Part shown: one piece after another, positions 6,672 to 15,583 of the stretch
Layout: each line of letters begins with the position of its first letter
Numbering within the stretch: position 1 is the first letter of the stretch
Assembly: GCA_029247315.1 (NCBI GenBank)
Contig: JAQWLM010000027.1
Span: forward strand, 23,078-87,077
Source of the DNA: AAA164-E04 sp014239995
GTDB lineage: Bacteria; Verrucomicrobiota; Verrucomicrobiia; Limisphaerales; AAA164-E04
Direction of reading: 5' to 3'
Length of the DNA stretch: 64,000 nucleotides
Translations under genes and position numbers: made by a program
Notes under the pieces: generated by a model
Told to the model about the DNA's origin: nothing
Seen by the model: the letters and a program-made list of their open reading frames with translations, nothing else
The model's database searches: none

Positions 6672-9452
6672 TCATTGGTGACGCACATTAAGGAGGACGG
6701 GTCGTGAGCTCTGGCCTCCGTCCTCGGTGGTCCGTATGTGGAACATACGGCTCGTTTCAGCTACCCACTGTGCGGCAGTGATCGAAAAAGTCCTCTCGGT
6801 TTGCCCCTCAACAATCATCAATCCATTCAGGCCAATGTTATCGACATAGAGTCCGTGTGGCAGGTTGCGGCCTGCATCCTCGCCACCGAATGGAATGCGA
6901 CCATCAAAGTCCTTTCGTTGAACGCGCACGCGTGCCGAGATGGTTTGACCCGGATGAATGATTAACTCCAGCGGTCCATTGTCTGTCCTGGTTTCATCCG
7001 TAGCCAGCACATCCACTTGAATTTTGGCTGGAGGGCCCACCTTAACCTCCCTGTCCATGCCAAGTGCCTGCTCGACCGTTTTTCCTCGTATTGAGGCTGA
7101 GGCCTTCAGTCCAATGGGGCCACCCGTTGCTTCCTTATCCCCGGTCAGGAACACATTACCTGCTGCCATGTGTTGCTCTGCTTGGATGACGATGGGCGTG
7201 GAAACAAGAAATCCATTGGGTACATGCGTGGAATCAATTCGAACGGGCCCTTGGTAATCATCCAGTCGATCCACCTTCAATAGAAATTCACGTCCACTGT
7301 TCGGGCTGATCTCGCTCTTCCAGCCCTCAACGCGGATCTTGAATCCCGGTTCACGTGGTCGCAGGGTTAACGTGTAGTGGAGCTGTGGTCCATTAAACTG
7401 GCGGACATCATTCAGCTTAATGATGTAATTACCGGTTTTTGGAACACGGAAGATCAGTTTGGAATCCTTGCCCAATCCTCGATCAGGATCGTCATCATTT
7501 TGATAAAAGACCTCAAATAGGGGTAGGCCATTGGGCTTGATGCTTGCGCCTGTTGCCAAGGGTTTCACGATGTAGCATGGTTCACCCAGAGGATGGGTAA
7601 TGGCACTGGTTCCAAAGTATGTCTTTCGTTTGCCAAAGCCCGGGTAGACAAGAAATCCTGAATCCGGTCCCCGTGGATAGAGCCAGAGTCTTACAACCTC
7701 CCCATTGGCATAGAGGTATTCGTTCAACTCCATTTCCCGCCAGTTGTGCAGACGGAAATCCCCGGAAGTGAAGGAATCCTTGCCACGGAAAGTCAACCAT
7801 GAATCACGCACGGCCTGCAGACGAACGCGCTGGACAGGAGATCCTCCCGCATCCAGGATCGCAATGTGGGAATCCAATGGCGATGCGGACCGATCAGCGT
7901 TGATTTCCACAACCCATTCCTGGCTCGCCTCGGCGTGAAACCTGAAGAATGCCGCTCCCGTTGATTGTGTCAGCCTGCCTTTGACCACTGACGGGGCGGG
8001 AATGTCCTGCGCGGTTTCCCAGTCCAGGTTCGAACTGGCAGATGTAATTTCTTGCAAGGTGCTTTGCTTCGAGGCACTGGTCTCTTGTGGGGGCAGCACT
8101 TTGGGTAGGCGTGTCTTGGCTAAGTTGTCCTGATTTTTTTTGCTACTTGGCAAGCGATGCCAAAGTGCGAGGCTATTCATTAAATGTGCCACAAACTTCT
8201 GCTCGCTCGGGTGGAGGGATAGGTCAAGAGCCACGTCGGGAGTCGATTCCCAGGCGCGCTCCTGGATCAGTGTTGGAAGCGACCATACTTTAATGGAACG
8301 ATCCATAGAGGATGTTATCAATTGTTTCCCGTCAGGGGTAATCTGCATGGCAACAATTTGCCCTTCGTGGCCGAAACGGGTCCGTAGCAAGGGGTGAATG
8401 GTGGGCTCGGTTCTCTCCGCACTTCCCCACATGCGAATGCGTCGATCCGAGCCCGCTCCGAGGATGTATTTCCCGTCGGGTGTGAAGGCAACCCTGTTTT
8501 GATCTCCCTCGGGTTGATTCAGTGTGCCGACGCGCATGCCGTCCCTCAGTCTCCACAGCTTGAGGGTCTGGTCGGCGCTGGCACTTGCCAGTAACTTGCC
8601 TTGGGGATGAAACGCAAGGTCGAAAATTGCCCCGTAATGGCCCTTGATCGTTCTTGTAACCGCTCCGGATTGGATGTCCCAGATCCGGATGGTGCGATCA
8701 TAGCCTGCGGTAGCAAGGGTTTTTCCATCGGGAGATATTTCAGCATCATACAAAAGGTCGGTATGCCCTCCCGACATGCGTTGTATGCGGTTGCCGTTTC
8801 TAAGGTTCCATATGGAGGCCTCCCCTCGCAAGCCGGTGACGCCAGATGCAACGGACACTTGGTCCCCATGAATATGAACTGCGCTCACCTTGCCGGGAAC
8901 ATCCAAAGTGCTCCAGACCTCTTTTTCATCCGGGAGGGTTTGCACGGTGAGAAACCCAAAACCTCCTCGGACAATCCATCGACCATCCTGCGAGATCTCT
9001 GAGGCGGTGATGATGGGTTGAACTTCCGTCTTTCCTTCATAGGCAGGAAGCAGGAGTGTTCTCAGGATGGAGGTGTCCTCGGCTTCTACAGGTCCATGGG
9101 CTCCTGCTTGAATCCAATCTATCAGTGTGGTGATATGGCCCGGGTCAAGCTGGGGTTCTTTCCTGGGGGGCATTTTCGGTTTTGATTTCCCTGTCAGGAC
9201 CTGGATGAGAAAGCTGTTGTCTGCTTGGCCCGGGACAACCATGGTTGCCCCGGTTTCGCCTCCCTCCTTCAGTGCCTGAAATGTCTCAAGCGAGAAGTCG
9301 CCCTCCATCTCTTCATGGTTATGGCAACCTGCACAATAATCGCGAATAATTGGCACCACATCGCGTTCGTAGGAAACATCACCAAGCGCCATGTCCTGCG
9401 GATGCAGGAAACAACAGATCAGGATACCCATATGGTGTTTGAACCTGTACAT
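6672..9452 (-). CDS. Secreted cytochrome-domain/WD40 repeat protein
   Basis: This 926-residue protein has a short hydrophobic N-terminus, then a cytochrome c-like domain of the planctomycete type (CAGCH heme motif near residue 40, MPPRKEPQL later, ending near residue 120). Several WD40 repeats follow at about 140-430, recognisable from units such as IRIWDIQSG and LKLWRLRDG. The C-terminal half (about 470-926) is beta-rich with Ig- or pre-peptidase-like segments. It is the last gene of an operon with the DUF1549/DUF1553 and DUF1501 genes, 10 bp after the former. Related sets are common in Planctomycetes and Verrucomicrobiota, and no biochemical role has been shown that I know of. The heme motif suggests a periplasmic or outer-membrane redox role; the WD40 part suggests protein scaffolding. 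Confidence 0.85.
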   Translation of the reverse strand: MYRFKHHMGILICCFLHPQDMALGDVSYERDVVPIIRDYCAGCHNHEEMEGDFSLETFQALKEGGETGATMVVPGQADNSFLIQVLTGKSKPKMPPRKEPQLDPGHITTLIDWIQAGAHGPVEAEDTSILRTLLLPAYEGKTEVQPIITASEISQDGRWIVRGGFGFLTVQTLPDEKEVWSTLDVPGKVSAVHIHGDQVSVASGVTGLRGEASIWNLRNGNRIQRMSGGHTDLLYDAEISPDGKTLATAGYDRTIRIWDIQSGAVTRTIKGHYGAIFDLAFHPQGKLLASASADQTLKLWRLRDGMRVGTLNQPEGDQNRVAFTPDGKYILGAGSDRRIRMWGSAERTEPTIHPLLRTRFGHEGQIVAMQITPDGKQLITSSMDRSIKVWSLPTLIQERAWESTPDVALDLSLHPSEQKFVAHLMNSLALWHRLPSSKKNQDNLAKTRLPKVLPPQETSASKQSTLQEITSASSNLDWETAQDIPAPSVVKGRLTQSTGAAFFRFHAEASQEWVVEINADRSASPLDSHIAILDAGGSPVQRVRLQAVRDSWLTFRGKDSFTSGDFRLHNWREMELNEYLYANGEVVRLWLYPRGPDSGFLVYPGFGKRKTYFGTSAITHPLGEPCYIVKPLATGASIKPNGLPLFEVFYQNDDDPDRGLGKDSKLIFRVPKTGNYIIKLNDVRQFNGPQLHYTLTLRPREPGFKIRVEGWKSEISPNSGREFLLKVDRLDDYQGPVRIDSTHVPNGFLVSTPIVIQAEQHMAAGNVFLTGDKEATGGPIGLKASASIRGKTVEQALGMDREVKVGPPAKIQVDVLATDETRTDNGPLELIIHPGQTISARVRVQRKDFDGRIPFGGEDAGRNLPHGLYVDNIGLNGLMIVEGQTERTFSITAAQWVAETSRMFHIRTTEDGGQSSRPVLLNVRHQ

Positions 9453-9462
9453 AAGAGGCTGG

Positions 9463-11976
9463 TTAATGTTGAAACAGGAATTCTCGACTCGTCATCAAGG
9501 CCCAGAACAAGTCAGCGGCAGCGAGATGTTTTTCCTCAGGTGCTGTGGCTTTCAAAAGAGTTGAATGTGCCTTTATTTCATGGTGACTCGGCTGGCGGGA
9601 AAGACACCAGAGATAGGCTTGTGTGATGAAATCCTCATCCGAAGCTGCATGTCTGAGGAGTTTTTGAACCCGGCTTTGGCTTTGATGAAGTTTGTCGTTG
9701 ATAGCTCCTCCGTTGGAAAGATGGAGTACTTGAACCATGCTGGGTTGATTCGATCGCTCGCATGCACATGTAATGGCCCGCTCGTTGCGGCCGAAGGTTT
9801 TCAGAAAATACGAAGCCACCGCGGAATCGAACAATTCAATCGCCCGGGTTCCTTTGGGGTAAAAATCTGTTTTCTCCAGGCTTCCATCTGTCAGGCTGGT
9901 TTGTTCGTAATCATCCGCTACATCGGTCACCGAGGCAATGGCGTCCTGCAACACCTCTGCCATCAAGCGCCTTGGGTAGTATCTTGTATAGTACCGTGAT
10001 TCCGTTTTATTTTGTGGCAAGATGCGGCTTGATCGTTGATATGTTTCACTTTGAAGGATGACTTGCATCAGCGATTTCAAGTCATGTTCCTTTTGGATCA
10101 AGTAGTCGGAGAGGGCCGATAGCAAGGCTTCGCTGGAGGCTGGATTACTCACTCGAAGATCGTCAACGGGCTCGATCAACCCGGTCCCCAGCAGGGCTGC
10201 CCAGATGCGATTAACCACGGAGCGAGTAAAATACGGGTTATCAGGGGAAGTGATCCAATCAGCCAAATGAGTGCGTCGATCCGACGGATCATCCATGCGC
10301 AGCGGGTCTGCGTCCAGTGGGGCCGGTGCCTGTGGTTTGCCTGAGCGGGGTTGGATGAGTTCGCCGCTTTTGGCTGCATAGAGGGTACGGCGGCCATCCC
10401 CACTTCGGGCATCACCTCCCCAGCCCTTGGCTCGAACACGTGCAAAAAGGTTGGCAAAGGAATAGTATTGATTGTTGGTCCACTTTTCGAGCGGATGATT
10501 ATGGCATTTGGCACAATTAATCGAAAGCCCAAGAAAAGCTTGGCTTACGTTTTCGGCCATGGTCTCGGGGGCCTGGTGCAGGGCATAAAAATTTGAGGCT
10601 CCCTGCTCCAGACTGTCTCCCTGGACGGTGAGGACCTGGCGTACCCAATCATCCCAGGGTGTGTTGTGTCTTACATTTTCCCGAATCCAACTGTAGTAAG
10701 CCTTGATGGCTTTAGGACGCAACAGGCGACTGTTGACAAGAAAGACATCTGACCATCGATAAGCCCAGTAATCCACAAAGGCCTCCGTTGCCAACAGACG
10801 ATCAATGAGCTGATCACGCTTGTTAGGTGCTGTGGACGCCAGAAAATCAAGTGTTTCGTGTGGCTCAGGCAGGCGTCCAATGGTGTCCAAATATACCCTG
10901 CGGATGAATTCACTGTCACTCGAACGTGGAGACGGTAGAAGGTGGAGTTTCCGTAGTTGTTCAAGGTTGATCTGATCAATAAAGTTGCGGACAGGCTGAC
11001 GCGCGAGTTCAGGTGCAGAAATGTGCTGTGGGTAGGGTACTGTCACATGTGCAATGACTACCTGGCTGGAAAACCAGACGCTCACTGCACCTTCACCCGG
11101 GCCATGGACCTCCATCAGGCCTGTGCGGTCATTCACACGAGCAATCGTCTCATCTACTGAGCTGAATCTTGCCCATTGCGTGACATCCTCCACCCTTCCA
11201 TCGCTGTATGTGGCACGGACAAGAAGACGTTGTTGATCGCCCTGGGTGAGGATGCTATGGGATGGCATGACTTCCAGATCGCTCAGTGTGGGTTCATCCG
11301 GTGGACTCGCAGGGGCTCCCTTTGCGATCCAATCAACCAGGATGCGATAGTCGCGGGATCCTGGGTTGAGACGCTTCCCCCCTTTGTGTCGAAGGGCCAT
11401 CGTGGGTTTGGTGACGAGGAGGCTGCGTTCAGGGGCCACGGACTCAATTCTTCTGCCAAGCGCCTCTCGAGTGATGCTTTGATGATCCTGATCTGGATCA
11501 TATCCGCGTAGGCTCAAGCGGAAACCACCCTTTCCCGCCAAGGCTCCATGGCAGGCTCCTTGATTGCAGCCTGCTTTTGAAAAAACGGGAAGCACGTGTT
11601 GTTCAAAACTCCAGGGCTGTGATCTCTCATGCCCGGAAACGGTGGCAAGTATGCTCACCTCTCCTTTGCTCGTAAGGGCTCGGATTACAGCTTTTCCATC
11701 GGCCCTTCCGTGGAGGATGCCATGCTCATCAATGCGTGCCACTTCGGAATCCTCAGATATCCATTCCTGCACCAAGACCTCTCCTCGGGCGATGGTATCC
11801 TGCATTTGTACAACCATGAGGCGCTGTGATGCATTCGCACCTCGAAGCGCAATTTCCCTTGGTAGGATCTGCAAGCTTTCCTGTGCATGCGCCGTTCCAT
11901 CACTCCATGCAAAAAGGGCTGCGATCATCAAGAGCAACGCATGCACAGGTTTTGTTCGTGATTGGGTCATGCTCAT
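9463..11976 (-). CDS. DUF1549/DUF1553 protein with Ig-like (Big2) domains and heme motif
   Basis: This 837-residue secreted protein has a signal peptide (about 1-31, ending AHA). Domains in order are a Big2-like Ig domain (about 35-115), a cytochrome-like segment with the CNQGACHG motif (about 137), a second Big2-like domain (about 238-320), DUF1549 (about 335-540) with a CAKCHNHP heme-type motif near residue 486, and DUF1553 (about 600-830). This is the classic PSD1-type architecture of planctomycetes and relatives. It overlaps the upstream DUF1501 gene by 4 bp (ATGA), which implies translational coupling. The second CxxCH motif could bind heme c. The molecular function of this family is not known to me; it is probably part of a surface or periplasmic complex with its two operon partners. 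Confidence 0.9.
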   Translation of the reverse strand: MSMTQSRTKPVHALLLMIAALFAWSDGTAHAQESLQILPREIALRGANASQRLMVVQMQDTIARGEVLVQEWISEDSEVARIDEHGILHGRADGKAVIRALTSKGEVSILATVSGHERSQPWSFEQHVLPVFSKAGCNQGACHGALAGKGGFRLSLRGYDPDQDHQSITREALGRRIESVAPERSLLVTKPTMALRHKGGKRLNPGSRDYRILVDWIAKGAPASPPDEPTLSDLEVMPSHSILTQGDQQRLLVRATYSDGRVEDVTQWARFSSVDETIARVNDRTGLMEVHGPGEGAVSVWFSSQVVIAHVTVPYPQHISAPELARQPVRNFIDQINLEQLRKLHLLPSPRSSDSEFIRRVYLDTIGRLPEPHETLDFLASTAPNKRDQLIDRLLATEAFVDYWAYRWSDVFLVNSRLLRPKAIKAYYSWIRENVRHNTPWDDWVRQVLTVQGDSLEQGASNFYALHQAPETMAENVSQAFLGLSINCAKCHNHPLEKWTNNQYYSFANLFARVRAKGWGGDARSGDGRRTLYAAKSGELIQPRSGKPQAPAPLDADPLRMDDPSDRRTHLADWITSPDNPYFTRSVVNRIWAALLGTGLIEPVDDLRVSNPASSEALLSALSDYLIQKEHDLKSLMQVILQSETYQRSSRILPQNKTESRYYTRYYPRRLMAEVLQDAIASVTDVADDYEQTSLTDGSLEKTDFYPKGTRAIELFDSAVASYFLKTFGRNERAITCACERSNQPSMVQVLHLSNGGAINDKLHQSQSRVQKLLRHAASDEDFITQAYLWCLSRQPSHHEIKAHSTLLKATAPEEKHLAAADLFWALMTSREFLFQH

Positions 11977-13358
11977 GCAAATAGTTCCTTGATGGGTTGT
12001 CCGCCAATGTCCACCAGAGGGAAGGGGCGGCCTGATGGTCCAGGTAGGTGTCCCTCGTGGTCAATGCCCAGGGAGTGGAAAATCGTGGCGACGACATCGG
12101 CAGGCTCCACAGGGCGCTCCGCAGGAAAACCGCCGATAGGGTCGCTTGCACCCACGACGCGCCCCCCATGGGTGCCTCCGCCCGCGAAGGAAACGGTAAA
12201 ACACTGAGGCCAATGATCACGTCCACCCGCAGGATTGACCTTGGGGGTTCTGCCAAACTCACTCAGACAGGTGACCAAGGTGCTGTCGAGCATGCCACGC
12301 TGGTGAAGATCCTCGATGAGTGCAGAATAGGCCTGGTCATACATTGGCGCCACGATATTTTTCATGCCTTCGATGGACGTGAAGGGCTTTGATCCGTGAA
12401 TGTCCCAGGTAATTTCATCGAAGACCGTCAGGAAGGTGTTGATAGTAATGAATCTTACGCCGTTTTCAATCAGACGCCTTGCCAATAAGCAACACTGACC
12501 AAATCGATTCATGCCGTAGCGTTCTCTGACTTTGACGGGTTCCTCTGACAGGTTAAAGGCGGAGCGGGCTTTTTCGCTGCTCATCATGCGAAAGGCAGCT
12601 TGAAAATGATCGTCCATCAACCGGGCATCCTCGCTGGATTCAAAAGTTTCAAATGCCTGTTCCACAATATCTCTCATCTTGCGTCGGCGCTGCAGTCTCG
12701 TGCCGCTGATTTGATCGGGAGGCAGGAGATCAGGTACTTTAAAATCTTTTTTTGAAGGGTCGGTCATGAGGGCAAAGGGGTCATGGGCTTTGCCTAAAAA
12801 CCCCCCGGCTTGCCCATTTGGAAGATTACCGCCCCCGCGGCCCATGGGTTCCGGTAAGACGACAAAAGGGGGTAAATCCGTTTTCCGGCCGCGTAGATGG
12901 CTGACGACCGCCCCGGCATGAGGGGTCTGAATGCCCCCCGTAAAGCGTCGACCTGTCTGGAGGATCTGCCATCCGGCGTCGTGCACCGCAGCTCCACTGT
13001 GATGCACGGATCGAACCAGTGAGAATTTGTCCGCAATCGCTGCATGGCGCGGTAATATTTCGGAAATATCAATGTCCTGAGACTTGGTCCGTATGGGTTT
13101 AAATGGGCCCCTTACCTCGCGCGCCGCATCCGGTTTCATATCCCATAAATCCACATGACTGGGGCCTCCAAGGTTAAAGATCATGATGCAGGAATGATCT
13201 TCACGGGACTTTGATACGGCGTTTGCTTCCCTCGCCGCGCAGTATTGGGGAAGCGACAAGCCGATGGCACCCAACGCGCCAATTTGAAGGAACTCGCGCC
13301 GCTTGAGGTGACTTCCGCCACAAAGAGAGGCATTTTGATCGGCAAGGAAATCGAGCAT
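11973..13358 (-). CDS. Tat-exported DUF1501 protein
   Basis: This 461-residue protein carries a twin-arginine signal (KRREFLQIGALGAIGLSLP at about residues 19-37), so it is exported folded. The body matches DUF1501, a sulfatase/alkaline-phosphatase-superfamily-like domain: FNLGGPSHVDLWDMKP near the start of the mature chain, ISEILPRHAAIADKFSLVRS, then LVTCLSEFGRTPKVN and GRDHWPQCFTVSFAGGG towards the C-terminus. These are the conserved blocks of the family, including likely metal ligands. It is the first gene of the three-gene operon and overlaps the DUF1549/1553 gene by 4 bp. It diverges from the secreted oxidoreductase at 13460 across a 101-bp shared promoter region. The substrate is unknown. 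Confidence 0.92.
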   Translation of the reverse strand: MLDFLADQNASLCGGSHLKRREFLQIGALGAIGLSLPQYCAAREANAVSKSREDHSCIMIFNLGGPSHVDLWDMKPDAAREVRGPFKPIRTKSQDIDISEILPRHAAIADKFSLVRSVHHSGAAVHDAGWQILQTGRRFTGGIQTPHAGAVVSHLRGRKTDLPPFVVLPEPMGRGGGNLPNGQAGGFLGKAHDPFALMTDPSKKDFKVPDLLPPDQISGTRLQRRRKMRDIVEQAFETFESSEDARLMDDHFQAAFRMMSSEKARSAFNLSEEPVKVRERYGMNRFGQCCLLARRLIENGVRFITINTFLTVFDEITWDIHGSKPFTSIEGMKNIVAPMYDQAYSALIEDLHQRGMLDSTLVTCLSEFGRTPKVNPAGGRDHWPQCFTVSFAGGGTHGGRVVGASDPIGGFPAERPVEPADVVATIFHSLGIDHEGHLPGPSGRPFPLVDIGGQPIKELFA

Positions 13359-13459
13359 TTAATGACTTTAAACCCTGTGTATTGGATTGACAATCTCCAA
13401 GTGTGTGTCACTCGAAGGCTTAACTCCTGGCTCCTTGCTTTATCGCCAAGGGTGCTTCG

Positions 13460-14509
13460 ATGTTTGATTTTTCATGGTGGCAAGGTATAGTCGTGAGATT
13501 CATGCAACGCTTCATGTTATTTCTGTCCGTCTGTCTGCTGCACGGTGTTCCTCTGGAAGTCATCACCGCTGAGCCGATGAGAATTGGGATCATAGGCCTC
13601 GACACCTCCCACGTCGTTGCATTCACGCGCATCCTGAATGATCGCAGTTCCAAGGATCATGTTCCTGGAGGTCGTGTGGTTGCGGCCTTCAAGGGTGGCA
13701 GCGATGATGTGGTTTCAAGTTACACGCGTGTTGACACATTCACCAAACAGCTCAAGGACGATTATGGAGTTGAAATCGTGGACTCTATCGAGACCCTTTG
13801 CCTCAAGGTGGACGCGATTTTGCTTGAGTCGGTCGATGGGCGGCCACATCTGGATCAGGCAAAACCCGTGATCGCCGCAGGTAAACCACTCTTCATCGAC
13901 AAGCCAATGGCAGCTTCTTTGCAGGATGTGATCGAGATTTTTCGATTGGCCCACGAGGCCGGCGTTCCTTGTTTTTCGTCTTCATCGTTGAGGTATTACC
14001 CCAGCCTGCTTGCCCTTCAAAAGATGCCTATCGGTGAATTAAAAGGAGCTATTTCCTACGGGCCTTGCACCTTGGAACCCCACCACCCTGACCTGTTCTG
14101 GTATGGGGTTCATCCCTCTGAAGCCCTCTTTGCAGTCATGGGTACGGGATGTCAAACTGTTTCCAGGGTTCACAGCTCCTCTACGGATATTGTTTCTGGG
14201 GTCTGGAACAATGGCAATACAGGCGTCCTCTACGGCTTGCGAACGGGGCACGCCCGTTACAAGGTTACTCTTTTTGGCAGCGAGGGCATTGCTGAGCAGC
14301 AGGGTGGTGGCAACTACGTTCCGCTTGTTCGTGAAATTATTCAATTTTTTCAAACCGGTCACCCACCTGTTTCGGTACGTGAAACTGTCGAACTTTTTGC
14401 CTTCATGCAAGCTGCCGACATCAGCAAGGCACAGCAAGGACGGAGTGTTGATATCCCGACTCTCATCAAGGCCCACGGCGGGGCGTGGCTTCTCAGCCCC
14501 TCTCCTTGA
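13460..14509 (+). CDS. Secreted Gfo/Idh/MocA family oxidoreductase
   Basis: This 349-residue protein starts with a hydrophobic signal-like segment (about residues 13-38), followed by a Rossmann fold start (MRIGIIGLDTSHV). The family's EKP motif appears as the variant FIDKPMAAS. Such exported members of this NAD(P)-dependent family are common in the PVC group and may act on sugars in the periplasm with a tightly bound cofactor, as glucose-fructose oxidoreductase does. The start is uncertain: Met15, or the Met at the Rossmann fold itself, could be used, and the latter would make the protein cytoplasmic. It diverges from the DUF1501 operon and is followed 63 bp later by the protease pair. The substrate is unknown. 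Confidence 0.82.
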   Translation: MFDFSWWQGIVVRFMQRFMLFLSVCLLHGVPLEVITAEPMRIGIIGLDTSHVVAFTRILNDRSSKDHVPGGRVVAAFKGGSDDVVSSYTRVDTFTKQLKDDYGVEIVDSIETLCLKVDAILLESVDGRPHLDQAKPVIAAGKPLFIDKPMAASLQDVIEIFRLAHEAGVPCFSSSSLRYYPSLLALQKMPIGELKGAISYGPCTLEPHHPDLFWYGVHPSEALFAVMGTGCQTVSRVHSSSTDIVSGVWNNGNTGVLYGLRTGHARYKVTLFGSEGIAEQQGGGNYVPLVREIIQFFQTGHPPVSVRETVELFAFMQAADISKAQQGRSVDIPTLIKAHGGAWLLSPSP

Positions 14510-14572
14510 GAAGATGTCCAAACCCATGGTTGAAACGGTTCTGATTTTTTTGCATGCCAGCCTCAATACATC

Positions 14573-15583
14573 ATGAAAAAAAACGATGACTTTTTGAAAG
14601 CCGGCAGGACTGGTTCCTGCCATGGTCAATGGGTTCCTCTTGGCATGTCGCTGGTATTAGCACTCTTTTACACGCCATTCATCCTTCACGCTCAAGATAC
14701 TCTGGCCGATTTTGAGGCTACTCAGAGGCGTGTACAGGCTGCCTTGAGCCAAGCCATGGCCTCGACCGTGGGCGTTGGTCAAGGGGGAAGCGGAGTGATT
14801 GTTTCAGCTGATGGACTTGTCTTGACGGCAGCCCATGTCAGTGGCAGGCCCAACCGCAGGATCACCTGCAGAATGCCTGACGGACAGCGTGTACAGGCCG
14901 AGACTTTGGGACGTTTTGACTATGCCGATGCTGGAATGATTCAGCTTCAGGGTGAAGGACCTTGGCCTCACAGTCCCCTCATGGAATCCATGCCTGCAGC
15001 CGTTGGGGATTGGTGTTTTGCACTGGGACATCCTGGGGGGTTTGATGAAGACCGAGGGGCTGTTCTGCGTGTTGGTAAGGTCATTTCCGTGCGCAGTGAT
15101 TTCATCCGCACCGGTTGCGAATTGCTTCGAGGTGATTCTGGAGGTCCTCTGTTCAACCTCCAAGGTGAGGTGATTGGTATTCATAGTCGCATAGGTGAAC
15201 CCTTGGACGACAACTACCATGCACCGCTCAATGCCTTTCTCAAGATGTGGGATGAGTTGCTGGCAGGCGTATCCCTTCCTAACGTGGTTTCAGGACGCGA
15301 CCGAGGATCTCTCGGCGTTGGGGTTGAATCGCATGCCCAGGGTGTGATGGTCAAGGAGGTGCGTGAGAACAGCGCAGCCGCAGCTGCCGGGTTTCGTGTC
15401 AGCGACATTATTCAAGCCATTGATGGTTTTGCCATTGAGGACCGTTTTGAATTGCGGTGGGCCATTGGGAAAATGCGTGTCGGTGACAGTGTTCAAATCA
15501 AGTTTTTGCGCGATGGAAAACAGGAAACCCATACGGTCGAGCTGGGCAAATCGACGCGATGGCAACGACGGGGATCTTCATGA
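14573..15583 (+). CDS. Secreted HtrA-like serine protease with one PDZ domain
   Basis: This 336-residue protein has a long N-terminal region with a signal peptide (hydrophobic core about 23-38, ending LHA). The trypsin-like domain keeps a full triad: His88 in LTAAH, Asp119 in DYADAG, and Ser189 in GDSGGP. A PDZ domain follows at about 240-330 (SLGVGVESHAQGVMVKEV, then AAGFRVSDIIQAIDG). The length is short of DegP but fits single-PDZ HtrA proteases. It would degrade or process proteins in the periplasm. Its stop overlaps the start of the next gene as ATGA, so it is translationally coupled to a related protein that lacks the triad. The preceding oxidoreductase gene may share its transcript. Confidence 0.92.
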   Translation: MKKNDDFLKAGRTGSCHGQWVPLGMSLVLALFYTPFILHAQDTLADFEATQRRVQAALSQAMASTVGVGQGGSGVIVSADGLVLTAAHVSGRPNRRITCRMPDGQRVQAETLGRFDYADAGMIQLQGEGPWPHSPLMESMPAAVGDWCFALGHPGGFDEDRGAVLRVGKVISVRSDFIRTGCELLRGDSGGPLFNLQGEVIGIHSRIGEPLDDNYHAPLNAFLKMWDELLAGVSLPNVVSGRDRGSLGVGVESHAQGVMVKEVRENSAAAAAGFRVSDIIQAIDGFAIEDRFELRWAIGKMRVGDSVQIKFLRDGKQETHTVELGKSTRWQRRGSS

